Shown: piece after piece, positions 33,620 through 47,821 of the stretch
Numbering within the stretch: the first letter of the stretch is position 1
Layout of the letters: each line of letters begins with the position of its first letter
NCBI RefSeq assembly: GCF_014805625.2
Contig: NW_023998454.1
Coordinates: 1,131,752 to 1,195,751 of the forward strand
Direction: 5' to 3'
Length of the DNA stretch: 64,000 bases
Source: Glossina fuscipes
Lineage: Eukaryota > Arthropoda > Insecta > Diptera > Glossinidae
Notes under the pieces: generated by a model
What the model was told of the DNA's origin: nothing
Database searches by the model: none
Seen by the model: the letters and a program-made list of their open reading frames with translations, nothing else
Translations under genes and position numbers: made by a program

Positions 33620-36600
33620 TTTTCTTCGGAAAAGTTCTTTGGAAGGTTGCAGTATAATGATGTTGGCATATGTTTAATATTTTCGAACTAGAGGATATCG
33701 AACTATAATTTCACAGAGTTCGTGGACAGAGTGGATACCTTTTCTTCCCCATCATTTGGCAAATTTATTTAAATGCTGATGAACCAGGTTTGATGTTTTT
33801 GCACTTTTTATTGAATGTTTGAGTCTGTTCTATATTTACTAAATATCTAATTATTCACTTTATGTACTTGCTTAGAAAGTATCATGCGGCTTTGTCGGTT
33901 TCTAGTATGATAAAAAAAGTTTTCCAAAACTTTTTGCCAATGGTATTCAACGTTAAAGAACATTTTCATCTGGTCAGATAATAGAAATTTTTCGCCTCCA
34001 ATTTCAATCCTCTTTGAGAACTAACACTGAAGCTACAAATAGTCCAGACGAATAATCTGAGTAGCATGCTAATATCGATGCGCCTCAGATAGTTAGTTAA
34101 CAAAGGTAATAAAATGGTTATTGAAGCTCTCATACTTGTTAGAGCACCCTGTTATCCTTAGAAGGCGAAACGTACAGAAGGCAACAGGATACTAGTGAAG
34201 CATATATCACTAGAGAAATCAGGCGATGCTAAGAATTCCCGGACTTAAACCAACTATACCTTAAATATTGCGACGTAGAACGTTCGAAGCTCACATGAAA
34301 CAGGAAAATTTTGCAATGAAATAAAACTCGTAAACTTTGATATCCTTGGCGTAACTTAGGTGTGATGGCCAAATTCTAGACAATTTCAACTTATACATTG
34401 TACAATATACTATTCTGGTAACAACGCGAACTAATATTGACGTGGAGTTGGTATTATATTTAAGAAACATGAAAAATGCGTACAACAATTCGTTGCCTAT
34501 TTCGGTAGAGTCGTGTTACTTAAAATCACTGCAAAATCTACAAAAATGTATTAAACAAAACATAACCTCCTGCACTTAAAAGTAGAAAACCGTATCGAAA
34601 GTTGTAGAGGTTTCGTCAAAAATCAAATGTTATAACTGTGTAGTATTCGAAATTGAGCATGGCTGAGAATCATAGGTGAAATTGTATACAAAGGAAGGAG
34701 CCGTTAAGATTTTTGGGTTTTACTTAGGTAATAATATTATGTAAATATGTGAACACCTATATCCAACATAGTTAAGTAGGAAGATACAGTTTCATTTGAT
34801 TTTCCCTAAGGTGGCATTCTTGTATAAAGGCGATTTTGCTACGATACAGAGAGTTTGCAATGTCCACTAGGGGGGAAAAATCGATAGAGTATCGAACATC
34901 GAAAGTAAGGAAATTTTTGAATCTATGGACCATCTGTGTTTTGAACTCTATTTAAAAGGCCGCAAAATTCTCTCAAAAAGGGTAAGCCTGGGTATTTTCT
35001 CCACGTAGTGTTTGTAACATTGCTGAACGGGACACGGGATCTGCAGAGTAGAATTTTCTTTTACTTTTTTTCACTTTTTTAACTTTCATTGTCCCATTTG
35101 GTTTTTTGCCCTGAATGCCTTTTTTGTACTTTTACGTTAGCGTCATGTAGAAAGACTGACGGACGGCCTAATTTAAAAATCTCCTGTGACGCCTTACTTC
35201 CAGGGTTGGAGTCTGACTTTCGCTTGGGTGGACACTTGCTGGGTGCAATATTCTTAATTTCTACTCCCACAAGCATAGCGGATCGTAATCTAATCCAGAT
35301 AAATTGAGTTAAAGGGTTACTAACATCACGACATGATCGTTTTGCTGTGCTGTTCCTTACGTCGTTGGCTAAATTTGGCGTTTCGTTCACTGTTCACCTT
35401 TGGGTCAACGTAGATTCCATCTCTGCATCCATTACATAGAGTAGGCGCAGGTATTACAAGGCAAACAATTGAGATTGAGATACCTGTAAAAATCGAGTTA
35501 ATTTTACAAATGGAAAAAAGCCCGAGTAAGAGTTGCATCCAAACAGTTATGCAGTTGTCTGCTGTGTGCTGGAAAACAAAATAAATTCCAAATAAAATTG
35601 ATTATTTATAAATAGCTGAACCCAAACGAAAGGAAAATGAATTTGTGGAAAAGAAGTAAAAGAATATTTCTTTTGTTGTCCTTTTATCCCAATTGTCTAA
35701 CTAATATTCTTAATTCGCCAAAGCTGTATCATCAATCTTTTCATATATTATCACGTGCTGTCGCGGTCATTGATTAAGCGCAAAGGGGGCTGACAAAGTG
35801 AGGCGTTATTTTCGCTTTCATGTTAAAAACTCTCAAGAGTTGAACGCAATGGGGAGCCGAGCTATGATATTGTTTTACAGGAAAATGTAAGCAAACATAT
35901 TGGACTTAGAACCAAAAATAACGAAATCAACGCAAACACAAACAACAAATTTATAAAGAATAACAATAAGGAACGTAATATGAAAGTAGATAAGTTTGTT
36001 TGCTGGCTAGTGAGTGTAGGTATATATATAAAGATGGATTAGATACATATAGAAATTACCATTTATCATTCTGTAAAAAAACAATATGACGAACATATTA
36101 GAAATAAGTGGTTTTTATGGCTTTTTTCCATATCTTACAAAATAATACATGGTCTAAGCCGTAATTGCAAATTACATAGTATAAAAAAAAGTTTACCTTA
36201 GTGTAGGGAAAGCATAAATTAGATAAATAACTTTAAAATAACAAAACAAACAACCATTATTTTTTCTTGTGCGTTTTTTCTTTTTGTTTCCTTTCTATTC
36301 ATACTAATACACTTTCCTTTCCATAAAGTTTTGTAAAAAGTCGGCAAAGGTGAAGTCGCGGCGCGAAAATAAGAACAACATCTCATTGTATTAGAGCCCA
36401 AAGAATCAATTTATAAGAAATACTAATCACTGTATAAAGGTATAAGAAATAAATCCGCTCTAAGGCATGTTTTGTGAAAGTTGAAAAGGTGACTTATAGC
36501 TTGATTTTTAGAAGCTTATTCAAAAAAAAATTTGTTCGAAAATACAAAGCTTTCTTCTTAAATTTATGATAATATACAAGGATGTCTGTGGCCACTCGAA

Positions 36601-37750
36601 GCTAAGTTGCAATTATCCATACATAGTATTTTTGCAACGTGGTGAACTTGCATGGCAATCTTTGCAAAGTCCCTCTCAAGATTTTTTCACGTGCCTCGCT
36701 TTTAATCGAAATAATCTGTTTAATAATTTCATTTTACAATTTCTCGATATTATCATCAACCTTTTTTCTTAGCGTAAATTAAAATTATGTCTATTAGACA
36801 AATAGTGACAAAACGTCGAACACGTGTTCGTGTAATGTCTTATCAGTGGTTTTAGTGGCAATACTCCACGTGCATATAACATAATATTAAGAAGATATAA
36901 AATTAATATTAAAATTGAGATAACTTAATTCGAGTCTTATTCTCTTTCGAATTTATATGGCCGAACTAAATCGTTCTTGTCTTTGGCTAGTTTTAATTTA
37001 CTATTCTAGGCCGAATTAAGCTCATCTTGCATTTCTGTTAACAACTGTACACGCTGTTCGTCCTTGATCTTACAATTTTTTCTGTTTGTACTGTTGACCA
37101 TTCCCAACGTGCTCTCCAACCAAATCCTAGATATCACAACTCGGTGCCTTTTCAAATCTTTAGGTCATAAGATGAATAACTGAGAATTTTTATATAATCA
37201 TGAATATTAAGAATGATAAAAATTAATAATATGCACTTGCTTTGGCTTCTTAAATGGAACGTGGTTCTTGGCCTCGCAATCTATGAGGGCTTCTAAAGAT
37301 ATATAAATAGCATTACCTCCATTTGCTGTTTCATTGCCGAAATAATTGCAATTTTGCCTAACTGCACGGGTACATTCTCTACTGACAACTTTGCTTGAAG
37401 AAATGTAGCTCGTTTATTGCATTCTTTCATTTATTTTTTATTTGCTTCATTTCATTTTATTCAATATTTTATATAGTTTTGCTTATATTTGCGCTGGTAG
37501 GGTTTCGTTGCTAATTGTATCAACAAACAAACGTTCAATTTGCCCCTTATTTCCCACATTTATTGGAAATAAACATCGAACGGTGAGAGCCTGCGACGCG
37601 AATGGCTTTAAAGTTACACTGTCGAAGCGACTAAAAGATACGTAATCTGTTCTCGGGGTAGGCAGCTTGAATGATGTATAAGGTGTACAATTAATTATGA
37701 ATTCGAGAATATAGGGAAAGGTTATTGCAGATTACTTATTAATTCAAAAC
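33620..37750. other. No confidently supported gene
   Basis: Mostly featureless AT-rich DNA, apart from the pair of open frames at 35079-35538 listed separately. It includes an A-rich segment around 36180-36190. Confidence 0.4.
35079..35538 (-). other. Unassigned open-frame pair, possible decayed gene
   Basis: Two overlapping minus-strand frames, 35538-35326 (70 codons) and 35390-35079 (103 codons), are offset by one base. The first starts with a hydrophobic stretch like a signal peptide (MQLLLGLFSI, later SISIVCLVIPAPT) followed by CNGCRDGIYVDP. The second is basic (KCPPKRKSDSNPGSKAS, KVQKRHSGQKTKWDNES). No family is recognised. It could be a frameshifted small secreted-protein gene or chance. 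Confidence 0.2.
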
Positions 37751-37759
37751 GTTTTTATA

Positions 37760-38300
37760 AATTTCGTAACTCCAAGAGAAAAATCTTTTTCTTTCAGTTT
37801 TACGAAAACTATTTGGGTCAGTTGTTAGCCGACAATCAGTTTTCGCTAATAAATTACCCGTAACGATCTTTTCAGAACTTACCTATCATGTTTTCAAAGC
37901 TAACAAACTGAGACCGTACCTACGGATTTTAGTAAAGTGGGATATGGCTCGAAGTAAAGTTAATTATATTTTAATGATCTTTAAATATCAGTCCGTCGCT
38001 TTCTCTTCGTGTTTATTGCAGTGGATAAACCATTATCTGCGGAATAGATCGTTTAGAGTCTCTGATGTGTTTACCGTGGTGTCAGATATCACTTCTGAAA
38101 GCAGCCTCTCCTCCTGCATATAAGTGATTCTCCACCTGTGGTTAAGTCAACCTATATCTTAACGTATGCTTATGATACTGAACTGTTTTTTTTTCTTCAA
38201 CTTGAAATCGCATTCTTTCAGTCTGATTTAAATAATTTGGTCAGGTGTTACTCATACAAATCATACATATAACATTAAATATAAAAGAGAATAAGAAGTT
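37760..38300 (+). pseudogene. LINE relic, RT palm
   Basis: Plus strand: ADNQFSLINYP (QxGFxxGRS box, about 37832-37864), TDFSKVGYGSK (FSKAFD box, about 37921), LQWINHYLRNRSFRVSDVF (about 38017-38073; the WIxxYLxNRxxxV box), SSLSSC where PQGSxLxP is expected, and YAYDTELFF for YADDTxLF (about 38165-38195), then QSDLNNLV. The order and spacing are those of LINE RT domains of the Jockey/CR1 type. The second Asp of YADD is preserved but the first is Tyr, and stops break the frame. Confidence 0.7.
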
Positions 38301-38319
38301 TTTTAATTGATTTGTATAA

Positions 38320-41300
38320 ATTTCTTCATTGTCTTAGGGGCCTCTGTGCAAGAGATGTACGTGCTTTTCTCGTTTTTCATTTCGTTATATTTGGTACTTT
38401 AGAAAAGTTAATCCCTAATGTTAGTATAAGGTTTATTTTTAAAAGTCTACTTCATTTTGTTGTAGCTGATTTTAAAGTGTACATAAATAAACAAATAATA
38501 ATAAATAAACCAACCTACCTTATTCGAAATGCTTAAACTGACTTCTTCCTAATAGATCTGCCAGTTATGTGGAAATTTCAAATACACTTTTCTCCCAATT
38601 TGATCCTCTGATCATATAAAAGTTAAATATTACCTTTGAACTTGCATTGTATTCTTCGAATTGTGCTCGTCAAACTGTTTTAAACGTCTAGATTCTAAAT
38701 GAGGTACAGCAGTCGCATCGTAGACACATTTTTAGCCGGTAGATAACTTTCTCCTCTGTCGACAAAATGGTAACTTAATCACTGGTAACGTAATCATTTT
38801 TCTTTGCCCGTTACTGAGGGTGCCTTTTTGATGTCCGCTGACAGAACGTGTCAAAAATATTGCTCATTTACGATTTGAAAAATTTCAACCGCGTAAAATC
38901 TGAATGTTTGGTCAATCAAAATGGGTAAGTTTGGGTCTGAATGCTAATAACCAAATCACTTTATTAGCGCAATTTTTGCAGTCTTGTCCGTGTATAGGTA
39001 AGGGGGAAGAACGCAAAAATTTTATACAAAACTTTTATCAGTTTTTTTTCAAAAGCTCCAAGAAGGCTTTCTGCATCAAATGAATCTCTGCTGGTAAGTT
39101 ACGGTCCAATATCCTTCCTGTCAATTTCTAACTACTCTAGTAGACTAGTGTATGTTTTTCGACAGCATCTATGTTCCTTCAAAAACATATTTCAAAGTAC
39201 AGTTCTCTTCAAACGACCGTTATATGGATTTCCTTTGTATTGTTGCCAGGTCGTTGAGTAGATATAAGGCTGAGGGGTTAAAAAGCCTTCATTGTTTCTG
39301 CCAAGAAATAAAAACTTTGGGATAATTTGATTGACTTGATTATAAAATCAATAATACATTTTTTGTCGTTTTCTCCGCCATTTCGCAGCATCTGAAAATA
39401 CACTATACTCTCTTTGACAGGCGCAGAAAAAATCTTTCAGAAATTAGTATGCGACCGAATATTTCAACAGAGAAGGGCATTTTCAAGGTTCCGGGATAGC
39501 AAATCAGTGGTAAAAATTAATATAATATTTGTTATAAGAAAAAATATGCTAACAACACATTGAAAAACTTTAAAGTAGCCTTTCTTTAGAGACTATGCTT
39601 TAAACAGAAAACATAACACTAACGATTTAATTTTCTTTATTCGGATCTTTTGCAATGTTTGTAGAAGTATGTTTAAAGTACGGAGAAATCCAACTTTGAA
39701 ATCGTCGAAATGTCGCAAACGTCGCAAGATGCACTGAGTAACTACATTATTAAATGGAAAAATGGTATTAAATGGCAAACTATTATTTGATGTAGAGAAC
39801 GGTCAAGATCATCGAATGTAACCATTGTGGACATTGATACAGGCAAGCATCTATTATTTTATTTCTTTTGCATCTGCCCCGAAAAAGCTATCAAATGTAT
39901 GTATGCGCTACTTATTTGAGTTTTAAGTTACCGTTTATTGTAGTGCAAATTGAGAATAACTAGTTATTTCGTTCAGCTCTTCACTTGCTCAATGCCCCTT
40001 AAAAACTCGACTAGACACTCTGCTACAATTAGTTCACGCTAATATTGTTCGCCGTACTTGCATACATTTTCTGAAGTCTGTCCCATATCGTCAGTCTTAC
40101 AAAGCAACTTTTTCAACAGCTTCCGGTATTTGACGATCAAGGTTGAGGCAAAAATAATAACTTGATATACACTCATTAGAAGATGTTTAGGTTGCATACG
40201 TTTATTTTTCATGTCCCGCGTTCCACAAAAATTATGTGAGACCAAAATCTAATTGTAGTATTTCATGACAACATTAACTCATCAATTTTATTTGACGAAG
40301 AGGGAGGAACACGTAATAGCCAGTTGTATCCGGATGTAACGTTCCCATTTGTAAGAATTTACAGTTACAGCGTTAACTACAGAAAACTAAATAAAAGCTA
40401 TATTGTTGAGTTCGCTCCTATAAAAGCAACTCCGCAGGCGATGCTTTGACAACTTTAACAAACTTTAAAGAATCACGTAACAAATGTGAGTAACTTACTG
40501 GTTTTGGGTAAGATCTTTCGTCACCAACGCACTGCTTTGAAGTAAGTCGTCACCTCTGCTGTTGCTTTCATTCTTTTTTACAAGATGTTTACCAGGTTTA
40601 CCACTCTTACAGTTTGACCGTTTAATAACGATCCTCAAATGATTTTTATGCTGCCAATAATTTTCTTGCCGCTAAGCTCGGACATTTAATTTTTATGACC
40701 TACGAAATAGACCAAAATGTTTGAGAATGGCTTTCTACCCGATGTTTCACGTTTCTTCAAATGTCTAAAAAAACTTTTGCTCTTGAAAAGTGGAACAAAG
40801 CCAGAATGCATTATTGCATCGTTTTTAAGAAGATTCTCGCTAAGAAGGTTTTCAATAATGACCCAACGACATAATAGCAGCCTCTAAAAACTGCTCCATT
40901 TTTTAGGTTGTCTTCTTGCACCTCTCTCCAAATGGACTTTCTCAGAAGATTATAGGTGAGATAGTCTCAAACCACCGTTGATTTCCATTCTGCACAGTGT
41001 CGTTAGGTTCATTGCATTCCTAAATGAAAAAATTTTAACCGTGATGAAAGATCATACGTGCCTCCATCGAATTAGGTTTCAATTCTTTTATTTGAAGTTC
41101 TACAAAAAGTGAAGAAGGAATAGATAACCAATTAAAAAATAGAAAAAAAAAAAATTGAAATAAATTCTCGCAGTTCCACTACGTAAAAGAAAGAAATTTT
41201 CGTTCTTAAAAAATAATCTGGCAAGAACAATAACGCCATTATAAAGTTATGGGTCAGCAAAGGGGGGGGGAGGATGGACGGCGACAGTCGACAATTGCGG

Positions 41301-44300
41301 TTGTGATGCGCTTGGTATCATTAGCCGTGTAATGCATTTTATGCTGTTGATGCCTGCTCTTACGGAATACGTGCATATTTACACGATTTCGCTGGGCCAG
41401 TAGGTCAACCTCGTAATTGTAATCAACGCGGTCACACTTAACAATTGTTTGTTGTTCCAGTTTTGCAATTTTTTTCTATTCTGCACCGCATTGTTTTGTT
41501 TTAATATGGCGCCAGCAGCTAGTTGGCGGTTTTGTGAGTTTTACTTTGTTGTTGATTTTTTTGTGTAGAAGTATTTTTTATATTTTGAATTTATTTTGTT
41601 TCTACAGTAGGCTGCTTTTTTATTTGCTTGTGTTTTTGAGAAAAGTATATTAAACCGAATTTTTTACTGAAACTCGCCAAACGAATACAAAAAATATTTT
41701 GCTCAAGTAGTTAGGCTAATGCCCATCCAAGGTTTAATTTACATTAACTTCTCTATGTTTCAATGCTACGATACACACGAAACGAATTCGGTGGATTCCT
41801 TAGATAGTTAATCAACGTGACTCGTTGAATTAAGTAGTCGATCCTGAAGCTTGTCGGTTCCTACAAACACCTTTGTTTAACTGGAGTTTATAATATTTTC
41901 AAAATTTTGGACATAAAAGCGAAACATGAACATAAAGTTCAAGTTGCAAACATCCTATGCGCCATAGCTGCGGTCGGATATTAAGCAAAATGATTCTTTA
42001 GATACTGCATAAAAAAACTATTCCAAAACAATGCACAAAGTACGCCGAACGTTACACAGACTTCAAAGCTGTCTAATATCAACAAGAATTATTCTAAAAT
42101 AAATGTGTATGTAATTGTTCGCGGCAGCTCAAATACTCAGAGCAAAAAAATGGGGTAAATGTTATCTTTGCTACGATTTTATGAACGATATGAAACGTTT
42201 TTAAACTTTGCCGTCACACGTTGAGTAACCCAAAACCTAAGTTCATGGCCGCCAGAAGTGCATGCATTAAAATGGCCTTACGACACATAGACTTTACTGT
42301 CATGTCGGAATCATCGTACTGGGTGACATAGGTAAAAATAATTGAAATTTTCTATTTATCGACCAAAGTATATTCTAGTTATTTATTCAAAAAACTTTAG
42401 AAATGTTCTAATAGATACGGAGCCGGATTGCCAAAGTTCGCTTCAAAGTAAACATTTCTTTGCTTTGTACTTTGAGTGCTTTCCTTTCTTATGATTTAAT
42501 ATAATAGTGTTTTTTTTTTTTTATTTTCATTGGATAAATGCGAGTTGGCTGCCATCTCTTTTGCTGGCAATGCAGACGAAATGCTTGCAAAAAAATATAG
42601 AATGTGGACGTTAAGAGGACACTATTGGCTCGACCGGTGCGATCCTTGTTGCTGTCGCTTTATCTACTCGCTGCTTAAGTTGATTCAGCGTTATTTGCAG
42701 TAAATCACATCGATGTCTTAAAAAGAAGCCATATTAGAATTTTTCACGAATGTACGAAAAGCAGAAAGAAATGAAGAACGACTTTACAACGCTTGCGATT
42801 TCTTTTGAATGTATTCATTGTATCAACAATTTCATTATTATCATCATAGTCATTGCGATTATTGTTAGAGGCCACAATCGGAATGCCTTGTATGTGCTTG
42901 GGCTTTAACTATTGAAAATGAAGGAGTTTTGTATTCTATACCATTCTCACTAGCCTGATTGTTTGTAATCAATGTTGTAAACATTTATTTTTGTGGTTTC
43001 AATATCACACAAGCAGCAAAAACCAAAAACAATTTTAATGGTATTAAATTGTGGCCGGCTTGTTGTTGATAATTGCTGTTTTCTTTTTTCCTCGTCCATA
43101 TCTCTGAACTCCCCTTAGTGATGACTAAACAAAGTAATTTTCATTTGGTTATGAAACGAGCGGTTGTTGTCGTTGCAGTAGCTTTAACATACACACGTAC
43201 CCTTTATGTTTTGCTCAGATATTAACATTGTTTTTAATTCTCTCTGTAAAGCTGCTGAGCTTTGATATTAGCAAATATTTCGTTTCGTTAACGAAAAGTT
43301 TTTTAGTCTCCTTTTCAAAGACTCTTAAAATTGCGGGCATTTGAGTTTCTAGTGACTTTGCAAATAAAACTAAAAAGAATCCAATTTTCTTCATAGATTT
43401 TGACTTTAGCTGTTTAACTTAGTTCATATTAACATCGCTTTTCGGTTTAATAACACTTTTATTGTCATCTTTTTTGTTTTTGTTGGTTAAGTATGTTTCG
43501 CCTAACTATTCCATGATATTGTTATTATGAGCATTACAGCAATCATCATCATCGTCAGCATCATCGCAAACCATCACCATAAGCAGTTAAAATGCGGTTA
43601 TTTTTATTTCTGATGCTCATTCAAGTGTTGTTATTGCAATTTCTGGTTTCAGTGGCCTCGCCCCAGCTCGTTCGCCAGCGATAGAAAGATGCTTCTATTG
43701 AAATTTTAATTTTTTGTAAATTTCCTTGTAATGGAGAAAAGAGAAAACTTTTCATGTTTCGTTACATCTGTCGAGAAACAGGAGAAAATTTTCGCTTAAA
43801 GCTTTAGAAAACGTATATTCAAATGCAACAAGACTAACAGATATACATTCGTTTTCTGACGTTGATTGTAATGATGATGAAGATAGTGATGATGTTGATG
43901 ACGTTTTTGAAGAAGTTAGTGATTAACTTTCACTTTACTTTTTAAATGGATTTAAAAGTGCTTCTTTAAAAACATTATAAAAGTTTTAATTGCGTTTTAT
44001 ATTTTCCATGGAGAGGAATTTATTAGGTTTGCCGTATTCTTATAAGCCATTGCAATTCGCATTGTAGACCCCATTAACTTCATATATTTTCGATCAGCAA
44101 ACCGCTATTAATATCGAAATTAATTTGGGCTTTCTTCTCTGTCTGTCGGTCTGTCCGAAACACAATTGCGACAATATCCTCAGAACTGAAGAGCTGGAAG
44201 GACAATTGAAATTTCTTCATATCTTCTTCCTCTAGGTATTCGGCGAAATTCTGAAAGCACACAAATGTACATCTCAACGAACATTTTCTCTTTTTTTTTT

Positions 44301-46430
44301 AATTTGCGAACACCATAGCGCAGAAAGTTTCAAAATCGCTTAAACTCAACCAAGCGTTAGCCAAAATTTACTGGCAAACAACGCTAATGCATGCACCACA
44401 ATAGCGGGACGAAATCCCTTAAAAGTAAAGTTTTATTAAAACGATATAACATGTATTTCTTTTTTATATGATCACGTGGTGTCCACCATTCGTGTAATAG
44501 GATGAAGATCAGAAAGAAATAAGGAAAGAGCAAGACGTATGTAGGTGATAATGGCATCCTTGTGGATGTGTGCCTAGCTGGTAAGTGTTATGCTTTACTT
44601 GCTGAGCAGTCACTACAGCTACGACCACAGTAAAAAAAAAAAAAAACTTTATAGCTCTTGAAACGTGAAACCGTGAACAATGCCTCAGTAGTTGCCATTC
44701 AAAACGAAATAATATAAAAACCCTGTATATATGTGTTTTTATGTCTCCTCCTTCTAAGAATTCACCACACCAAGTAAAACAGATTTAATGCGAATGCGAA
44801 GTTCTGTTGCTTAATCTTAGTAAAGTTTTGTTTTCTTAAGATTAATTTTTTTTATGCATATGCCATGTGCCATACATATGCCATGTGCCAATCATAAAAT
44901 GCATTAAAGTATTTTCTCATATCAGCATATCACAGGTTTATTTATTCATTTATTTATTATCGCATAATGTGTTCAGTTTGTATTAGTATTATCAACATAT
45001 GCTATTAATTGTCCAATAGTTCCGTAAAATGTGTACCGTTTCCCTTAATTGGGGTTAAATTGTTGATCTCCTTAATTTGATAACTCGTTGAATTTCTTCA
45101 AATTCTTAGAAAGTATATTTTGCTGGTCACTGCTAGATATTTTCACAGGTCGATTTTTTTCTGTTAAGTAAGTGAAAGGGAAAGTTTTCCGCAAATTGCG
45201 TTGCTTTGACGCAAAACTTAACCACTTCCTCTTTAGAAAATGTACTTTTGCGTTGTAATGTATGTTGGAGTTGCTGCTGATCATGGTTGTCAGATACACA
45301 AGCTATAAAAATATATAACTTTGGGCGTGTAAGTCCATCTACGTGTCGTTATTGTCACATAGTGTACGAGAACCCAAAATTTACTCTCGCACTTAATATA
45401 TTTATCTTTTGTATATTTCAGACTTTCAATTAGATAATCTGGGACCCTTCTGTGTTTGATTTTTGCCATACACGTGTGTGCGCGGATGTTATGAGGAAGC
45501 GAAAGTTCTTAGGTCTAGTAGGCTTACAACTTATTAAGTCTATTTATTTAGGTGTTTGACATGATATCGATTCGACCACGAATAATTTAACTAACTGTCG
45601 AATTTAAATTTACCATCGACTTACGTATTTAGTTTAGCTTACGTACTTTTAGCCTTCAACTTAATTGCAAAATCATTTAACAAATCCAATATTGCAATCA
45701 ACTTGAATTGTTATCAACGCATCATCTGCAAAGTGTTCGGTTTTAAAACAGCAAAACTCAGGCATAATATCGTTTATATATGTCAAAATTAGTATAGTAG
45801 GTAACAAAGTCATCGCTTTGGTATTACGATACTTACATCAATAATGTGTCAGGAATGAACTTGTGCAAGGATTCTTTGTTTTCTACGGCTTGAGCAGTTT
45901 TTGAGTCATGCGTATATTGTTTACGCCAATTGCAATATTTTTTCTGATAACTTCTTTGCACCGATCGTTCCCAAAATCTAGGAATACTGCAAACTATAGT
46001 TTGTAATCGTATGTGATTTTTGTTACTACAGAATCTATTTCAGATTTGCATACAAATTCAAATTGTTGTTACGATGCTTTCACTTTCAAGATCTTTAAAA
46101 TAATATTGTTTTGCTTCTTTCTACTGGCCTTTTTATTTATTTTTATTAGTATAATCTTTCAAAGTTTCCAATCTCTGGTACCAATGCTGTTTGCAAACTT
46201 TTGTTATTAATTTGTGTACACTAGAAATCTATGTATTTCATTGAATTCTTTATGGTACACCCTCTGGGCATACCCTTAAACACTACAGTGCTACCAAAGT
46301 GTACGTTTATCATATTGGGTTTTTTTAGTTCCATAAATACGTATATTTGTATCATTAATGTTCTGGACAAAAAATTTGTTGAGAAATCCTGCCCTGTCAT
46401 TACTATTACATGATTTCACTATTGTGCACT
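38320..46430. other. Gene-poor stretch, nothing recognised
   Basis: About 8 kb with only 60-70-codon frames and no domain. Minor items: a G run at 41263-41271, poly(T) at about 42511-42522, GAT/CAT-rich triplets at 43540-43580 and 43870-43905, and a perfect 18-bp tandem duplication at 44857-44892. A minus-strand frame at 44265-44080 follows an acceptor-like TGCTTTCAG but is not called. Confidence 0.45.
44857..44892. repeat. Perfect 18-bp tandem duplication
   Basis: The unit CATATGCCATGTGCCATA is followed at once by a second copy matching over at least 17 of 18 positions (the last base lies at the junction). It is a recent local duplication. Confidence 0.9.
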
Positions 46431-46439
46431 TTTCATCAT

Positions 46440-46940
46440 TTTTTCACTTGAAAAAGGCGTTTATTGAAAAATTGGTAACGATCCAATCGTTGACCTATTT
46501 GCTCACTTCTTCAGCCATGCGACATCCATCTGCGCAAACGGTAATCAGAAGGCAATATGTCTGGTGAATATGCTGGGTACGGCAGACCTACCTATTCTAG
46601 CCTCAACAGTATGTCCTTGGCAACTGTTGCAGCGTGTGGCCGAGCGTTTGCGTGCAAGCGGATTACTTCGCGTCTTTATCCGCTATTGCTGGTATTCTTT
46701 GCAACAATGTATCGTTCAATTTGTTCAATTGAAGTTGGTAGACATTTGCAGTAACAGTTTTATTCGGTATTAGCAGCTCGTGTACACTACACTTTGCTGA
46801 TCCTATCAAGCGCGTAGCAAACTTTTTAGCCACGAACGCTTCGGTTGGGCGCGCTTGGAGTCAATGCTCAGCTCCCCTGTACTAATCCATGACGTTTTGC
46901 GCTGGGAATTGTTGTACAATTTTTACTTGTCATCGTTAGT
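46440..46940 (-). pseudogene. Mariner transposase relic (catalytic half)
   Basis: Minus strand, 5' to 3': VTNDDK (stop) KLYNNSQRKTSWISTGE at about 46930-46870, the VTGDEKWxxYxNxxRKxSWxxxGE box containing the first catalytic Asp region. Then VTANVYQLQLNKLNDTLLQ (about 46760-46703), NARPHAATVAKDILLRLE (the HDNARPH box with the second Asp region) and YPAYSPDILPSDYRL (the third, SPDLAPSDYHLF). A decayed tail (VNDWIVTN, FSINAFF) runs to about 46440. This is the DD34D mariner layout. Stops and two frame changes disable it. The N-terminal helix-turn-helix and the terminal inverted repeats were not found. Confidence 0.85.
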
Positions 46941-46985
46941 CACAATAGGTTGATCTTATCATTTATTTCCAAGTTTTATTATAAT

Positions 46986-47575
46986 TCAGTTTTTGAAAGT
47001 TTATTAGTTCGTAGAATCAATTAAAACACTTGCTTGCCGACACAATGTCTTTTACATGTACTTATTTAATGTCGTTAGCCCTTGATCATATCATTTAATA
47101 CATCACATCTAGGATGACAATCGACGAATCAATATGTTTTGCACATATTACCAACCTTCAAAAGAAATGTATCATAATTTCATGACATTCTGACCGTTAG
47201 TTTACAATTTCAAATTGGTTCAGCGATGCTACATACGAAATCTATCCGATTATCTACAGAATTAACCATTGTTTAACAGAGGCAATAAAAAAAAGAAACC
47301 GTAACGGGCGGAATATCTTGAAATTTTTATAGAGTTTATGTGAAATCGTATGGATTCGTGGCTAGCGTAGATATTACATTATTGAACGATGTGTTGTTTA
47401 CTAATTTCATTGTAGCCCACTTTCTAAAAGTTAATTAGTTCGTAGAATGTAAGCAATGTGTTTTAGTTGCTTGCAGAATAACTGATATTTGAGCTTATTC
47501 AACGACGCAAGCTTTCGATCTATTGTTTGTTTATTAATTTTGTTGTAAGCCACTTTCCGAAAGTTAATTACTTCA
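46986..47575. repeat. Three spaced copies of a degenerate repeat
   Basis: A core like CTTTCTAAAAGTTAATTAGT followed by TCGTAGAAT occurs at about 46986-47017, 47411-47448 and 47543-47575, each preceded by a TTTATTAATTT/ATTTCATTGTA-like lead. The spacing is uneven (about 425 and 130 bp), so this is not a simple satellite. Its origin is unknown. Confidence 0.6.
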
Positions 47576-47821
47576 TGCTTCCAGTAAACTATTGTTTATT
47601 GTATGCACCTTATAATTGAAATTATTTTTACATTATAACTACATTTCAAATAGAGAAGCCGGCAGGAGAATAATTTTCCCCTGACGTAATTTCTTTGCTC
47701 ATTTTCATATCTACTTTTTTGTTCATTTCAAAAGAGGCCTCAATTGTCTCATGATTTGTGATCCGAAAATCATTCATTGACTTAAATTGAACATCATAAT
47801 TGTAAGCCTATATTAGATCAG

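Noticed and set aside
41263..41271. G-run near 41265 as a G-quadruplex
   Set aside because: A single nine-G tract without the further G-tracts needed.
44080..44277. Possible terminal exon after a TGCTTTCAG acceptor
   Set aside because: 55 codons, includes a CAGACCGACAGACAG run common in non-coding fly repeats, and no partner exon was found.
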